A DNA stretch of 22,181 bases from Chloroflexota bacterium (GTDB lineage: Bacteria > Chloroflexota > Anaerolineae > Anaerolineales > UBA4823), in NCBI GenBank assembly GCA_012798185.1, contig JAAZNS010000516.1:1-22181 (forward strand), in the 5' to 3' direction. The notes beneath the pieces are model-generated. The model did no database searches. It saw only the letters and a list, made by a program, of their open reading frames with translations, and was not told the DNA's origin. Of this stretch, positions 8,243 to 15,315 are shown piece after piece. Within the stretch, counting starts at the first letter, position 1. Every line of letters starts with the position of its first letter. The position numbers and the translations under genes are program-made.

Positions 8243-9127
8243 CTAAGATATAATTTGTGGGGGAATTAATTGATTTATTATTTGATGCAATTTTTCCTTT
8301 GCCGGCGATCTTGCCCCCGCTTTTTCCAAACTGGAGATAGCCAGGCTGGAATGTCGCTCGATTTCAGAAAATAAATATAGCACCGCACCGTTCTTATCGA
8401 GTGTATCAATAACGCTTGTTTTTTTCGAGTGATCGTTCATCCCTTCAGCCAGATACTCTACCAATAACTTTTTTTCAGTTTCGGGCAGCACTTCAATTAA
8501 ATAAATAAACGGTAAACAACTACTCAAATGCTGCCCGGTCAAATCTGAACGTAACCATTTATATATATCTTCCAAATCATCCAGCAATTGAATCAATAAC
8601 CCTAAGTGATAGCCATATTGTTCAAACTCTTTTAATATTCTTCTATTCCTTGTCGCAATCCGTGCTCCACTATAAGTAGCAAGTGAGAAAAAGCTGGCTG
8701 ACTTCTTTTCCGCAATTTGCCAATATTGTTTCAGATTTGGTGATTTTTGTACAATATCCTGGTGCTGACCTTCGCACATGATCAACAATTTCGAGATAAA
8801 CGCTTTATTTATATCATTGGCTGCATTTTTTGTGTCTGGATGCTGAAATAAACGGTTAATCGCATACTGGGCTGTGAAGAATAATCCAGTAGCAGCACTT
8901 AATGATATTTCGGGAGGTAAATTAATATCAGGAGTGTCTTTGTCTTCAATGTTATCCATAAGGCGGGCAGCATTATGAAACAAAAACCAGGCTGCGCATA
9001 CATTTTCAGCCCATAAGTATTCACCCCCAGCAGCTTGACAACACAAACAGGGCAATACTATCCATTCTACAGAAGTATTGCCCTGATCTTTATTTTTTGT
9101 ATTTCGGCTATATATTGCTTGGCGCAT
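8243..9127 (-). CDS. ComQ-like isoprenyl diphosphate synthase-fold protein (putative peptide prenyltransferase)
   Basis: A 294-residue protein from ATG 9127 of the all-helical polyprenyl synthetase fold. First Asp-rich motif: LMDNIEDKD at 57-64, where canonical synthases have DDxxD followed by RR; the basic pair is absent, as in ComQ, which has MDDLEDED. GQHQDI at 120-125 matches the ComQ GQHDDI stretch. Second motif: LLDDLED at 181-187, retained here though reduced in ComQ. ComQ makes or uses a geranyl or farnesyl diphosphate and attaches it to a Trp of the ComX peptide. The adjacent upstream gene encodes a small peptide ending RWG, which supports the same role (inference); an ordinary short-chain prenyl synthase is the main alternative. 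The frame stays open and protein-like upstream to TAA 9224-9226, the stop of the peptide gene, without an ATG, GTG or TTG, so the true N-terminus is probably upstream at a rare start such as CTG 9199. Confidence 0.8.
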   Translation of the reverse strand: MRQAIYSRNTKNKDQGNTSVEWIVLPCLCCQAAGGEYLWAENVCAAWFLFHNAARLMDNIEDKDTPDINLPPEISLSAATGLFFTAQYAINRLFQHPDTKNAANDINKAFISKLLIMCEGQHQDIVQKSPNLKQYWQIAEKKSASFFSLATYSGARIATRNRRILKEFEQYGYHLGLLIQLLDDLEDIYKWLRSDLTGQHLSSCLPFIYLIEVLPETEKKLLVEYLAEGMNDHSKKTSVIDTLDKNGAVLYLFSEIERHSSLAISSLEKAGARSPAKEKLHQIINQLIPPQIIS

Positions 9128-9223
9128 GATCTCACGATAGTGAGAATCTATGCCAATTTCTTTCCAATAAGCCTCTAGTAATTGATTTACCTGCTCCAGG
9201 GTAAATATCCCTTTTTGTCTGGA
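9128..9223 (-). other. Probable N-terminal extension of the ComQ-like protein, no standard start codon
   Basis: Reading upstream from ATG 9127 in the same frame gives 32 sense codons (for example FTLEQVNQLLEAYWKEIGID) before the TAA of the peptide gene. This looks coding and resembles the helical ComQ N-terminus (FNEDLSQLLYSFID). The only plausible starts are rare codons; CTG 9199 has AAGGG 9 bases before it. Thus either a CTG start, a lost start, or translation continuing from the peptide gene must be considered. Confidence 0.55.
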
Positions 9224-9439
9224 TTATCCCCACCGAGCATATAGTGCTGCAATATCGGACATAGAAACCTTAGAACCGTCCCCACGAGCTTCTCTTTTCA
9301 ATCCACGTGAGAGAAAAGCTTGTTCTTCTTTGCTGAGTTTTAAACCTCTCTCGGCTAAAGCCCTCTCGGGTTCAGTCCGCATCTGGGCAGCAAAATCGGC
9401 ATCAACGGAAATTTGATAAACAACCTGGGCGAGTGTCAT
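9224..9439 (-). CDS. ComX-like small peptide precursor with C-terminal Arg-Trp-Gly
   Basis: A 71-residue peptide with a strong AGGAG 6 bases before its ATG. Residues 1-45 form a predicted helical leader with the pattern DADFAAQMRTEPERALAERGLKLSKEEQAF, similar to leaders of the Nif11/nitrile-hydratase/LigA-like type and in spacing to the ComX leader (YPEALKKL...GF). Residues 46-71 are a Gly- and Ser-containing link and the tail SDIAALYARWG. The only Trp is residue 70, next to last. In Bacillus ComX the prenylated Trp is also within a few residues of the end (RQWGD in strain 168). No Cys, no export signal and no double-Gly cleavage site are present. The gene lies directly before the ComQ-like gene, in the same frame, and behind a strong promoter. 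Function as a prenylated signal or other modified peptide is inferred. Confidence 0.75.
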   Translation of the reverse strand: MTLAQVVYQISVDADFAAQMRTEPERALAERGLKLSKEEQAFLSRGLKREARGDGSKVSMSDIAALYARWG

Positions 9440-9588
9440 TTTATTACTCCTTTTTGAGATTTTTTGAATTATTTGGTTTTCTTGCTAGATTAATTATTCG
9501 ATGTAACTCCCTTTTTTATCTGCCTTCACTTTCTAACATAGGTATAACACCTGTGCAAACCCACCTTTCATTTTTGTTGGGTTAATCA
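9440..9588 (-). other. About 140-base mRNA leader of the peptide gene
   Basis: From the predicted start of transcription near 9582 to the ATG at 9439 there is a leader of about 140 bases. It can form two short hairpins: AACCCA (9558-9563) with TGGGTT (9578-9583), and an imperfect one around 9537-9555 (AGGT/ACCT core). No known riboswitch was recognised. The AGGAG for the peptide gene lies at its end. The further stretch 9618-9790 is very AT-rich and shows no gene. Confidence 0.35.
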
Positions 9589-9617
9589 AAAATAGCATAA
9601 AAAAAAGATTTTGTCAA
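9589..9617 (-). promoter_or_regulatory. Near-consensus extended -10 promoter for the peptide cassette
   Basis: On the minus strand, TTGACA (9612-9617), a 17-base spacer, and TATTTT (9589-9594) preceded by TGC, giving an extended -10. This is the best-matching housekeeping promoter I see in the window and it faces the ComX-like gene. The spacer contains a run of eight T. Confidence 0.75.
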
Positions 9618-9790
9618 TAGATTTATTGTTATGTAATATTTATTGATAAAAAATATATCTAAATATCCAGCAATCATTTACCAATAGCAAATAATATTAA
9701 TCATTATTCATAATTGAAATAATGAAATCGAAATTATCAATTTAATTATCCATTCCCCCAATTGTTTTTTGACAGCTTTTTAGTTTAAAT

Positions 9791-10237
9791 TCAATCTGCT
9801 TTAATTTTCAATGAAGCTAACAAACCCTTGATGAAAGCTTCTTTTTCGATTTGGGATAAATTCGCTTCAGGATGCATAACAATATATCGAAATGGCGGCA
9901 TATTTCCCTGTTGAATAACATTTACTACATATTCAGCTGATAGATTTTTTGTTTCCCATTCAGTAAAATTTAATACCTCCCTAGCTCTCACAACATCACT
10001 TTGTACTAGCCATGAGGTCGGTGCAATGGCACTATACCACGGCCATTCCGTTTGGTTGCTATGACATGAAAAACAAGCCCGTTCTGCAATTTGCCTGGTT
10101 TTAGAATCACTCCATTTGGGTTCAGAAATTATTGGTGGATTAGTATGTTGTTTACCATAAGGGATGAATTAAATAAGTACAAATCCAATAATCAACAATA
10201 CTCCTATCGTTAGAGAATATTTCTAAATTTTCTTCAT
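9791..10237 (-). pseudogene. Haem-binding domain (Haem_bd) cytochrome-like gene with two early in-frame stops
   Basis: From ATG 10237, with AAGGG 7 bases upstream, the frame reads MKKI, TAG (10223-10225), a hydrophobic anchor KYSLTIGVLLIIGFVLI, TAA (10169-10171), then FIPYGKQHTNPP and a full haem-binding domain. The domain has ACFSCHSNQTEWPWYS, a CxxCH haem site, then VLNFTEWE, MPPFRYIVMHPEA and a normal TGA at 9791. Length and order match the small membrane-anchored Haem_bd proteins, whose usual anchor reads IQFIPYGR, so the TAA replaces an expected Gln (CAA). Both stops fall in the anchor; there is no frameshift. A truncated start at GTG 9991 would lose the haem site. I judge it a recent pseudogene. 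It lies between gcvT and the peptide cassette and has no visible partner. Confidence 0.8.
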
Positions 10238-10357
10238 TTATGCCCTTTTTATGAAATCACTAACGAGTTGTGCTTAATGATTTTTATAAATATTCGTCAA
10301 GCATTTTTTATCTTTGATATTTAACTTATAATTATGGATATTATAACCCCTATTTAT

Positions 10358-10397
10358 CATAATAGGCTTTCATAATAAAAAATGAAAGCCTATTATG
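10358..10397. repeat. Perfect 16-bp inverted repeat with 8-base loop
   Basis: CATAATAGGCTTTCAT (10358-10373) and ATGAAAGCCTATTATG (10382-10397) are exact inverse complements. It lies 26 bases after the gcvT stop and could form a very stable hairpin ending that transcript, but neither strand has a T-run directly after the stem. An RNA-processing or mRNA 3'-end protecting hairpin, or a mobile-element trace, are alternatives. The remaining sequence 10238-10422 is AT-rich with no gene seen. Confidence 0.75.
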
Positions 10398-10422
10398 CAA
10401 TATTATTAAAATTTTTATCGAA

Positions 10423-11553
10423 TTATCTTTTGTAAGCGGGAGTGTAAAATGGTTTCTTCACAATTTTAGCCTTTACAGGTTTTTCGCGAATAACAACTTC
10501 TATTTCTGTATCAACCGTAGAAAATTCCCTGAATACATAAGCCATACCGAGATATTTTTTGTTTGTCGGAGAAAACATACCGCTGGGCACCCAACCAATC
10601 TCTCTCCCGTCTTTCAGCACTGGATAATGTTCCCTCGCTACCCCTTTTTCCACCATTTCAAAACCAATCAGGGTGCGTTTAGTTTTTTCTAATTTTTGCT
10701 TTAGTAAAGCCTCGCGTCCGATAAAATCTTTTTCAAAACTAATCGCAAAACTAAACCCTGCCTCAACCGGAGAAATATCGGAAGATAATTCATGACCATA
10801 AAGAGGCATACAAGCTTCAAAACGTAAACTATCTCTGGCTGCCAATCCCACCGGAATAATGCCATCAGCTTTTCCTGCCTCTAAAATCCCTTCCCATACC
10901 TTTAGAGCGTGCTTCGCAGGGAAAAATAATTCAAATCCATCTTCACCGGTATATCCAGTTCGACCCAATAATACTGGGATATCTCCAAAGATTGTATCAA
11001 TTGCTGATGTGAAGCGTGGAACTTTTTCGATATTAATATGAGTTAGCCGATTCATAATTTCCGGCGCTTTTGGTCCTTGAAATGCCAGCATATATGTTTC
11101 ATCAGATATATCGTTGATCTCAACGCGGTGACCCAAAGAATGGCTTTTAACCCAGGCGACATCTTTCTCGCAATTGGAGGCATTTATTGCGAGGAAATAA
11201 TAATGCTGTTCCTTCTTGCTTTTCTCATCGGGTAATTTATAAACAAATAGATCATCGACACAACCACCATCTGCATAGCATAAAAGTGCATAATGAGCAT
11301 CGAAAAGCTTCATCCTCCTGACATCATAAGTAATCATCTGGTTGACGAATTCTTCTGCATCGGGACCTCGTATCTCCATTTGTCCCATATGATCGATATC
11401 AAATAAACCGGCTATTTGGCGTGTTGTGTTATGTTCCAAGGTGGGACCGGTTGTGTATTGAACTGGCATCTCCCAACCGGCAAATGGCACCATACGACCA
11501 CCATGCTGAACATGCCATGATTTTATTGCAGTACTTTTCAATGATTCTGGCAT
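10423..11553 (-). CDS. gcvT: Glycine cleavage system T protein (aminomethyltransferase)
   Basis: Transfers the methylene group of the aminomethyl-lipoyl H protein to tetrahydrofolate, releasing ammonia and giving 5,10-methylene-THF. About 376 residues, the normal T-protein length. Motifs: GGRMVPFAGWEMPVQY at the N-terminus, FDIDHMGQ, CVDDLFVYK with the conserved general-base Asp, GRTGYTGEDGFELF, ARDSLRFEACMPLYGHEL and the C-terminal barrel ending in YKR. ATG 11553 is preferred over ATG 11559 because AGGAG lies 6 bases before it and abuts the other. It follows korB by 42 bases and is probably co-transcribed with korAB and gntR. No gcvH or gcvP lies in the window, so those must be elsewhere or the protein may serve another THF-linked demethylation. 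Confidence 0.95.
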   Translation of the reverse strand: MPESLKSTAIKSWHVQHGGRMVPFAGWEMPVQYTTGPTLEHNTTRQIAGLFDIDHMGQMEIRGPDAEEFVNQMITYDVRRMKLFDAHYALLCYADGGCVDDLFVYKLPDEKSKKEQHYYFLAINASNCEKDVAWVKSHSLGHRVEINDISDETYMLAFQGPKAPEIMNRLTHINIEKVPRFTSAIDTIFGDIPVLLGRTGYTGEDGFELFFPAKHALKVWEGILEAGKADGIIPVGLAARDSLRFEACMPLYGHELSSDISPVEAGFSFAISFEKDFIGREALLKQKLEKTKRTLIGFEMVEKGVAREHYPVLKDGREIGWVPSGMFSPTNKKYLGMAYVFREFSTVDTEIEVVIREKPVKAKIVKKPFYTPAYKR

Positions 11554-11595
11554 TATCATCTCCTCTCAAACAAACCTTATGATATTACTTGCCGA

Positions 11596-12636
11596 TTAAA
11601 ACATCATATCATTAAGTTGTTTAATTGACTCGCGAGAAGGACGTATACGATATTCCGGCAGTCTATTCAATGGTGTATCAGGCAAATTATAGATATCAAC
11701 TAAGGATTTTTGTTCTGTATTGATGTAAATCAGCCCCGTTAATAATATATTTTTAGCATTTGCTTCTTCAAGAACCTGCATTGCAGCTTTCCGATCGGTG
11801 GGATCATAAGCGCGCTCAAGTTTCTTTAATATAACTGAAGAACCATCATGAAGAATTACTTCTTTGTCTTCGCCTTCTTCGTAATCTATGGTAATTTCTT
11901 CCGCAGGCGGTACATATGATAATTCATGCAAAGCCACTTCATGTTCTTTACCCCATGCGTAAGAATGTAAAGTAGTATCTTGATTATTGAATGTCACACA
12001 CGGGCTGATAATATCAATCACTGCAACACCGTTATGGCTAAGCGCTGCTTTGATCAACTCTTTCACCTGTTTAGGATCGCCGGCAAAAGATCTTGCTACA
12101 AATGTGGCATGACCTACCAAAGCTTCCCAGGCAATATCCACAGGCATATATGGATTGGTTCCCTGACTCTTGAGGGTCAACCCCATTTCAGCGGTTGCCG
12201 AAAACTGCCCTTTAGTCAACCCATATACACCATTGTTTTCGATAATATAAACCAAGCGCATATTACGGCGGACAACATGTTTGAATTGACCCATCCCTAT
12301 GCTGGCGGTATCGCCATCTCCACTTACTCCAATACCCTTCAACGAACAATCTGCAAAAAGCGCGCCGGTCGCCAGTGAAGGCATTCTTCCATGAAGCCCG
12401 TTGAAACCAAATGAGCGGTTGAGAAAATAAGCCGGGCTTTTACTTGAACAGCCAATTCCACTGAATTTTACAATCGTTTCCGGAAGAATATCCATTTCAT
12501 AACAAGCGGAAATGATTTGATTAGCTATTGAATTGTGACCGCAACCCTGGCAAAGAGTACTTGGATTGCCACGGTAATCTGCTTTAGATAAACCAATAAG
12601 GTTTAATTGCGTGCGAACTGCTGTTTGATTAGCCAT
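11596..12636 (-). CDS. korB: 2-oxoacid:ferredoxin oxidoreductase, beta subunit
   Basis: The thiamine-diphosphate-binding subunit of a 2-oxoacid:ferredoxin oxidoreductase (2-oxoglutarate or a related acid to acyl-CoA, CO2 and reduced ferredoxin). 346 residues from ATG 12636. Motifs: CQGCGH at 29-34 and GIGCSSK at 61-66 provide Cys ligands of the 4Fe-4S cluster, with a further Cys in SPCVTFN; GDGDTASIGMGQF at 106-118 through IIENNGVYGLTKGQ is the TPP and Mg2+ site. An in-frame TTG at 12702 would run deep inside korA; ATG 12636 has AGGAG 7 bases upstream and overlaps the korA stop by 8 bases, which indicates coupled translation. The substrate is not certain; Kor-type is the best call. Confidence 0.92.
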   Translation of the reverse strand: MANQTAVRTQLNLIGLSKADYRGNPSTLCQGCGHNSIANQIISACYEMDILPETIVKFSGIGCSSKSPAYFLNRSFGFNGLHGRMPSLATGALFADCSLKGIGVSGDGDTASIGMGQFKHVVRRNMRLVYIIENNGVYGLTKGQFSATAEMGLTLKSQGTNPYMPVDIAWEALVGHATFVARSFAGDPKQVKELIKAALSHNGVAVIDIISPCVTFNNQDTTLHSYAWGKEHEVALHELSYVPPAEEITIDYEEGEDKEVILHDGSSVILKKLERAYDPTDRKAAMQVLEEANAKNILLTGLIYINTEQKSLVDIYNLPDTPLNRLPEYRIRPSRESIKQLNDMMF

Positions 12637-14473
12637 GATTATTCTCCTCACGCTTGATAATCGATTCGCATATGTAATTTGCTGTAATAGGTAAACCGTC
12701 AATATAAGCCAGAGAAATTAAGTGTGTTGCCCAATCAGGGCATTCCAACATAAGAAGTTTATGAAGGTGTCCATCACGGTTTAATTCGACAACATAATTC
12801 CGGTCATGGTTTCTAATAAAATCTCCCACGTCTTGAGAAAATGGGATAGATCTTACTCTCATAATATCGCAAGGGATATGTTTTTCTGAAAGAAGATATT
12901 GGGCTTCGTTCAGTGCTGGTTCAGTGGAGCCAAATGCAATAATGCCGATCTCATGCTGGGTTCCTTGAGTGATTACCGGTTTTGGCAGAATTCTCTTAGC
13001 ATACTCAAATTTCTTTTTCAATCGCTCCAACAGATCATGCCAAACTTGAGGGTCTTCGCTATATCCGCCATTTTCATCGTGCCCTGTTCCACGGGCAAAA
13101 TATGCTGCTAATGGGTGTCTGTTACCTGGCACTGTTCGGTAAGGAATGCCATCTCCATCGATATCTTTATATCTCGTCCAATTACCTTTTAATTTTTCTA
13201 TATCTTCTTCCCATAATATTTTTCCGCGGTCAATTGGCGTGTCAGGATACTCAAAAGGCTTAGCCATCCATTGATTCATGCCAAAATCCAAATCCGATAA
13301 TATGATCACTGGGGTTTGCAACCGTTCAGCAATATCAAACGCTTTCCAGCCAAATTCAAAACACTCATTAATCGAACCGGGCAATAAGATAACATTTTGA
13401 GTATCGCCATGTCCCATAAAATTTGCAAATATCAAATCACCCTGGGCAGTACGGGTTGGCAGTCCAGTGCTTGGACCTACTCGTTGTACATCCCAAACAA
13501 CGATTGGTACTTCTGCATAATAGGCTAAACCGATATATTCCGTCATCAAACTTAACCCTGGACCTGATGTAGAAGTCATCGCCCGCAAGCCTCCCCAACC
13601 AGCACCAATTGTCATACCAATTGCTGCGAGTTCATCTTCTGCCTGAACGACTGCAAACGTGTTTTTGCCTGTTTCGGGGTCTTTACGTAATTTGGGAAGA
13701 TATTCCTGGATCATTTCAGGCATTGTAGTTGCCGGCGTTATGGGATACCAGCCCACAAAATGAACGCCACCATAAATAGCCCCCAATGCACCAGCAGTAT
13801 TTCCATCTGCCATGATGTAACCAGATGTAAGATTTAATGGTTCAATGCGGTAGGGATCTTTCTTGACTAAATTTTCTGCTGCCCATTTCGCTGCATCTTT
13901 CACAACCATAAAATTCATCTCAATGGGTGTAGCTTTTCCTTTGAAGTGAAAATCAAGGGCTGAAAAGATTTTATCAATATCGATGTGTAAAATCTGAGCT
14001 AAAACCCCTACATACACCATATTCGCAACATAATCTCGGCGTTCTGAAGGAATTCCTGCCTCTTTGATTATTTGTTTTACGGGCATTGGATAACTGACGA
14101 TATCGTCCCGAGAAATAGGAATTTTCAAATCATCCGGATAGAACAACACGCCGCCAGGGACAACCCCTTCAATATCTTTCTGAAAAGTTGCTGGGTTCAT
14201 TGCTACCATGATCTCTTGTTCTTCGCGGCGAGCCAAAAAACCATCCTTGCTTACCCGGATTGTAAACGATGTAGGTAAACCCTGAATATTGGAAGGGAAG
14301 AGATTTTTCCCAGAAACTGGAACACCCATCTTGAAAATTGCTCTTAAGATGGTCAAATTTGCAGTCTGACTACCAGAGCCGTTTACAGTAGAAACTGTAA
14401 TAGAAAAATTATTGACAACACCTGATCGATCTTTGGTAACTTCACTTTTTTCGAGGGTGTTAACGGCTGACAT
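12629..14473 (-). CDS. korA: 2-oxoacid:ferredoxin oxidoreductase, alpha subunit with fused gamma domain
   Basis: A 614-residue fusion. Residues about 10-190 form the gamma domain (GSGSQTANLTILRAIFKMG, and NPATFQKDI), and residues about 215-600 the alpha subunit: GNTAGALGAIYGGVHFVGWYPITPAT, then QAEDELAAIGMTIGAGWGG, then TSTSGPGLSLMTEY, and RVGPSTGLPT, the pyrimidine and CoA-side signatures. The gamma-alpha fusion is the usual form of bacterial KorA. The start has AGGAG 5 bases upstream of ATG 14473 and lies 13 bases after gntR. Together with korB it makes a heterotetramer that feeds reduced ferredoxin to the cell; complex I genes lie further upstream on the same strand. No damage seen. Confidence 0.93.
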   Translation of the reverse strand: MSAVNTLEKSEVTKDRSGVVNNFSITVSTVNGSGSQTANLTILRAIFKMGVPVSGKNLFPSNIQGLPTSFTIRVSKDGFLARREEQEIMVAMNPATFQKDIEGVVPGGVLFYPDDLKIPISRDDIVSYPMPVKQIIKEAGIPSERRDYVANMVYVGVLAQILHIDIDKIFSALDFHFKGKATPIEMNFMVVKDAAKWAAENLVKKDPYRIEPLNLTSGYIMADGNTAGALGAIYGGVHFVGWYPITPATTMPEMIQEYLPKLRKDPETGKNTFAVVQAEDELAAIGMTIGAGWGGLRAMTSTSGPGLSLMTEYIGLAYYAEVPIVVWDVQRVGPSTGLPTRTAQGDLIFANFMGHGDTQNVILLPGSINECFEFGWKAFDIAERLQTPVIILSDLDFGMNQWMAKPFEYPDTPIDRGKILWEEDIEKLKGNWTRYKDIDGDGIPYRTVPGNRHPLAAYFARGTGHDENGGYSEDPQVWHDLLERLKKKFEYAKRILPKPVITQGTQHEIGIIAFGSTEPALNEAQYLLSEKHIPCDIMRVRSIPFSQDVGDFIRNHDRNYVVELNRDGHLHKLLMLECPDWATHLISLAYIDGLPITANYICESIIKREENNHG

Positions 14474-14486
14474 TGCTACTCCTTTT

Positions 14487-15188
14487 TTATTTTGCTGGAT
14501 CTGAAGATAGAGGTTTTAAATGCAGTAGATGATGGATCATATTTGAATGTTCTACTAAAACTCTATACCCCTCATAAAAATCCCCCGAAGATATTAGCTC
14601 AACCATGCGTTGATGATAATTCCATACTTTTTCCAAATAATCAAAACCGGCATAATCTTGCAGCCCAACCGATTCATAGGCTTCCCAATACGCCTCTAAA
14701 ATACCTTGAACAAATGGATTGTCCAATCGTTTGTATATCGAAAGATGCAATGAACGGTGTTCTTGATGGGGAATTTGGATTTGGGGATTTCTTAATTTTT
14801 TCCAGGCGCTTTCCACCAAACCACGCAGCTCATCGATATCTTCTTTTGTCATCGATGCAGCAGCTTCATACCAATATGCCGCTTCAACATGATTTCGTAA
14901 ATCGGAAAAATATTGGAATTTTTTACGGTCGATTTCTATCGCATAAAATAAACTTTGACGCACTGCTGGTAAAAATGAATACGGAAGACGTTTGATACCT
15001 GTCCGCGGTCGAACATCAACAAAACCAAACGCCTTAGCAACTTCTAATTGTTCCCTTAATAATGCTATGCTTACTTCAAGCTGCTGGCTTAATTCTTTTA
15101 GAGAAGGAATATGATTTGAATTGACCTCCGATTTTGATGTTGATATCAGATAATTTAATAATTCATAAGACGATTGATTGTGAACCAA
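14487..15188 (-). CDS. GntR-family (FadR/FCD type) transcription regulator
   Basis: 233 residues. The N-terminal ~70 residues are the winged HTH (IPSLKELSQQLEVSIALLREQLEVAKAFGFVDVRPRTGIKRL). The rest is an all-helical FCD ligand domain, with candidate metal-site residues in DLRNHVEAAY, HRSLHLSIY, YHQRMVEL and LVEHSNMI. FCD regulators bind small carboxylates or similar effectors. Start is TTG 15188: an in-frame TAA lies three codons upstream and no other start is close; a GGATAGGG lies about 11 bases ahead. It heads the korA-korB-gcvT run and its own promoter carries a large palindrome, so it most likely represses this operon in response to a metabolite (inference). Confidence 0.88.
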   Translation of the reverse strand: MVHNQSSYELLNYLISTSKSEVNSNHIPSLKELSQQLEVSIALLREQLEVAKAFGFVDVRPRTGIKRLPYSFLPAVRQSLFYAIEIDRKKFQYFSDLRNHVEAAYWYEAAASMTKEDIDELRGLVESAWKKLRNPQIQIPHQEHRSLHLSIYKRLDNPFVQGILEAYWEAYESVGLQDYAGFDYLEKVWNYHQRMVELISSGDFYEGYRVLVEHSNMIHHLLHLKPLSSDPAK

Positions 15189-15229
15189 GTGCTTTTACCC
15201 TATCCAGATATTATCCTATCTATTTGATT

Positions 15230-15265
15230 ATTATGATTAATCTGATCATTCAGATGAATGATAAT
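15230..15265. promoter_or_regulatory. Large palindromic operator at the gntR promoter
   Basis: Two 16-base arms (15230-15245 and 15250-15265) match as inverse complements at 14 of 16 positions around a 4-base TCAT centre; the inner six pairs ATCTGA/TCAGAT are perfect. The site begins right after the -10 box and covers the expected transcription start, the classic place for a repressor. It differs from the usual FadR-type TGGTnnnACCA core, so the factor is likely GntR-like by position but unproven. Confidence 0.7.
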
Positions 15266-15294
15266 ATTCTATCAATATTTTTCAACTAAGTCAA
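15266..15294 (-). promoter_or_regulatory. Promoter of gntR-korA-korB-gcvT
   Basis: On the minus strand TTGACT (15289-15294) and TAGAAT (15266-15271) are 17 bases apart. It faces the gntR gene and directly abuts the palindrome at 15230-15265. Confidence 0.7.
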
Positions 15295-15315
15295 GCATTT
15301 TTTCCCTTTTTTTCG

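Noticed and set aside
9529..9567. Short frame MKGGFAQVLYLC in the leader of the peptide gene (minus strand)
   Set aside because: It has no ribosome binding site and ends long before the peptide gene; chance is likely in AT-rich sequence.
9769..9774. TTGACA on the plus strand
   Set aside because: No matching -10 at proper spacing and no plus-strand gene downstream.
11980..12378. 132-codon plus-strand open frame
   Set aside because: Antisense shadow of korB, whose cofactor motifs are read in the other frame.
14492..14995. 167-codon open frame on the plus strand
   Set aside because: It lies antisense within gntR, which has clear domain motifs and a promoter; its own translation shows no recognisable family.
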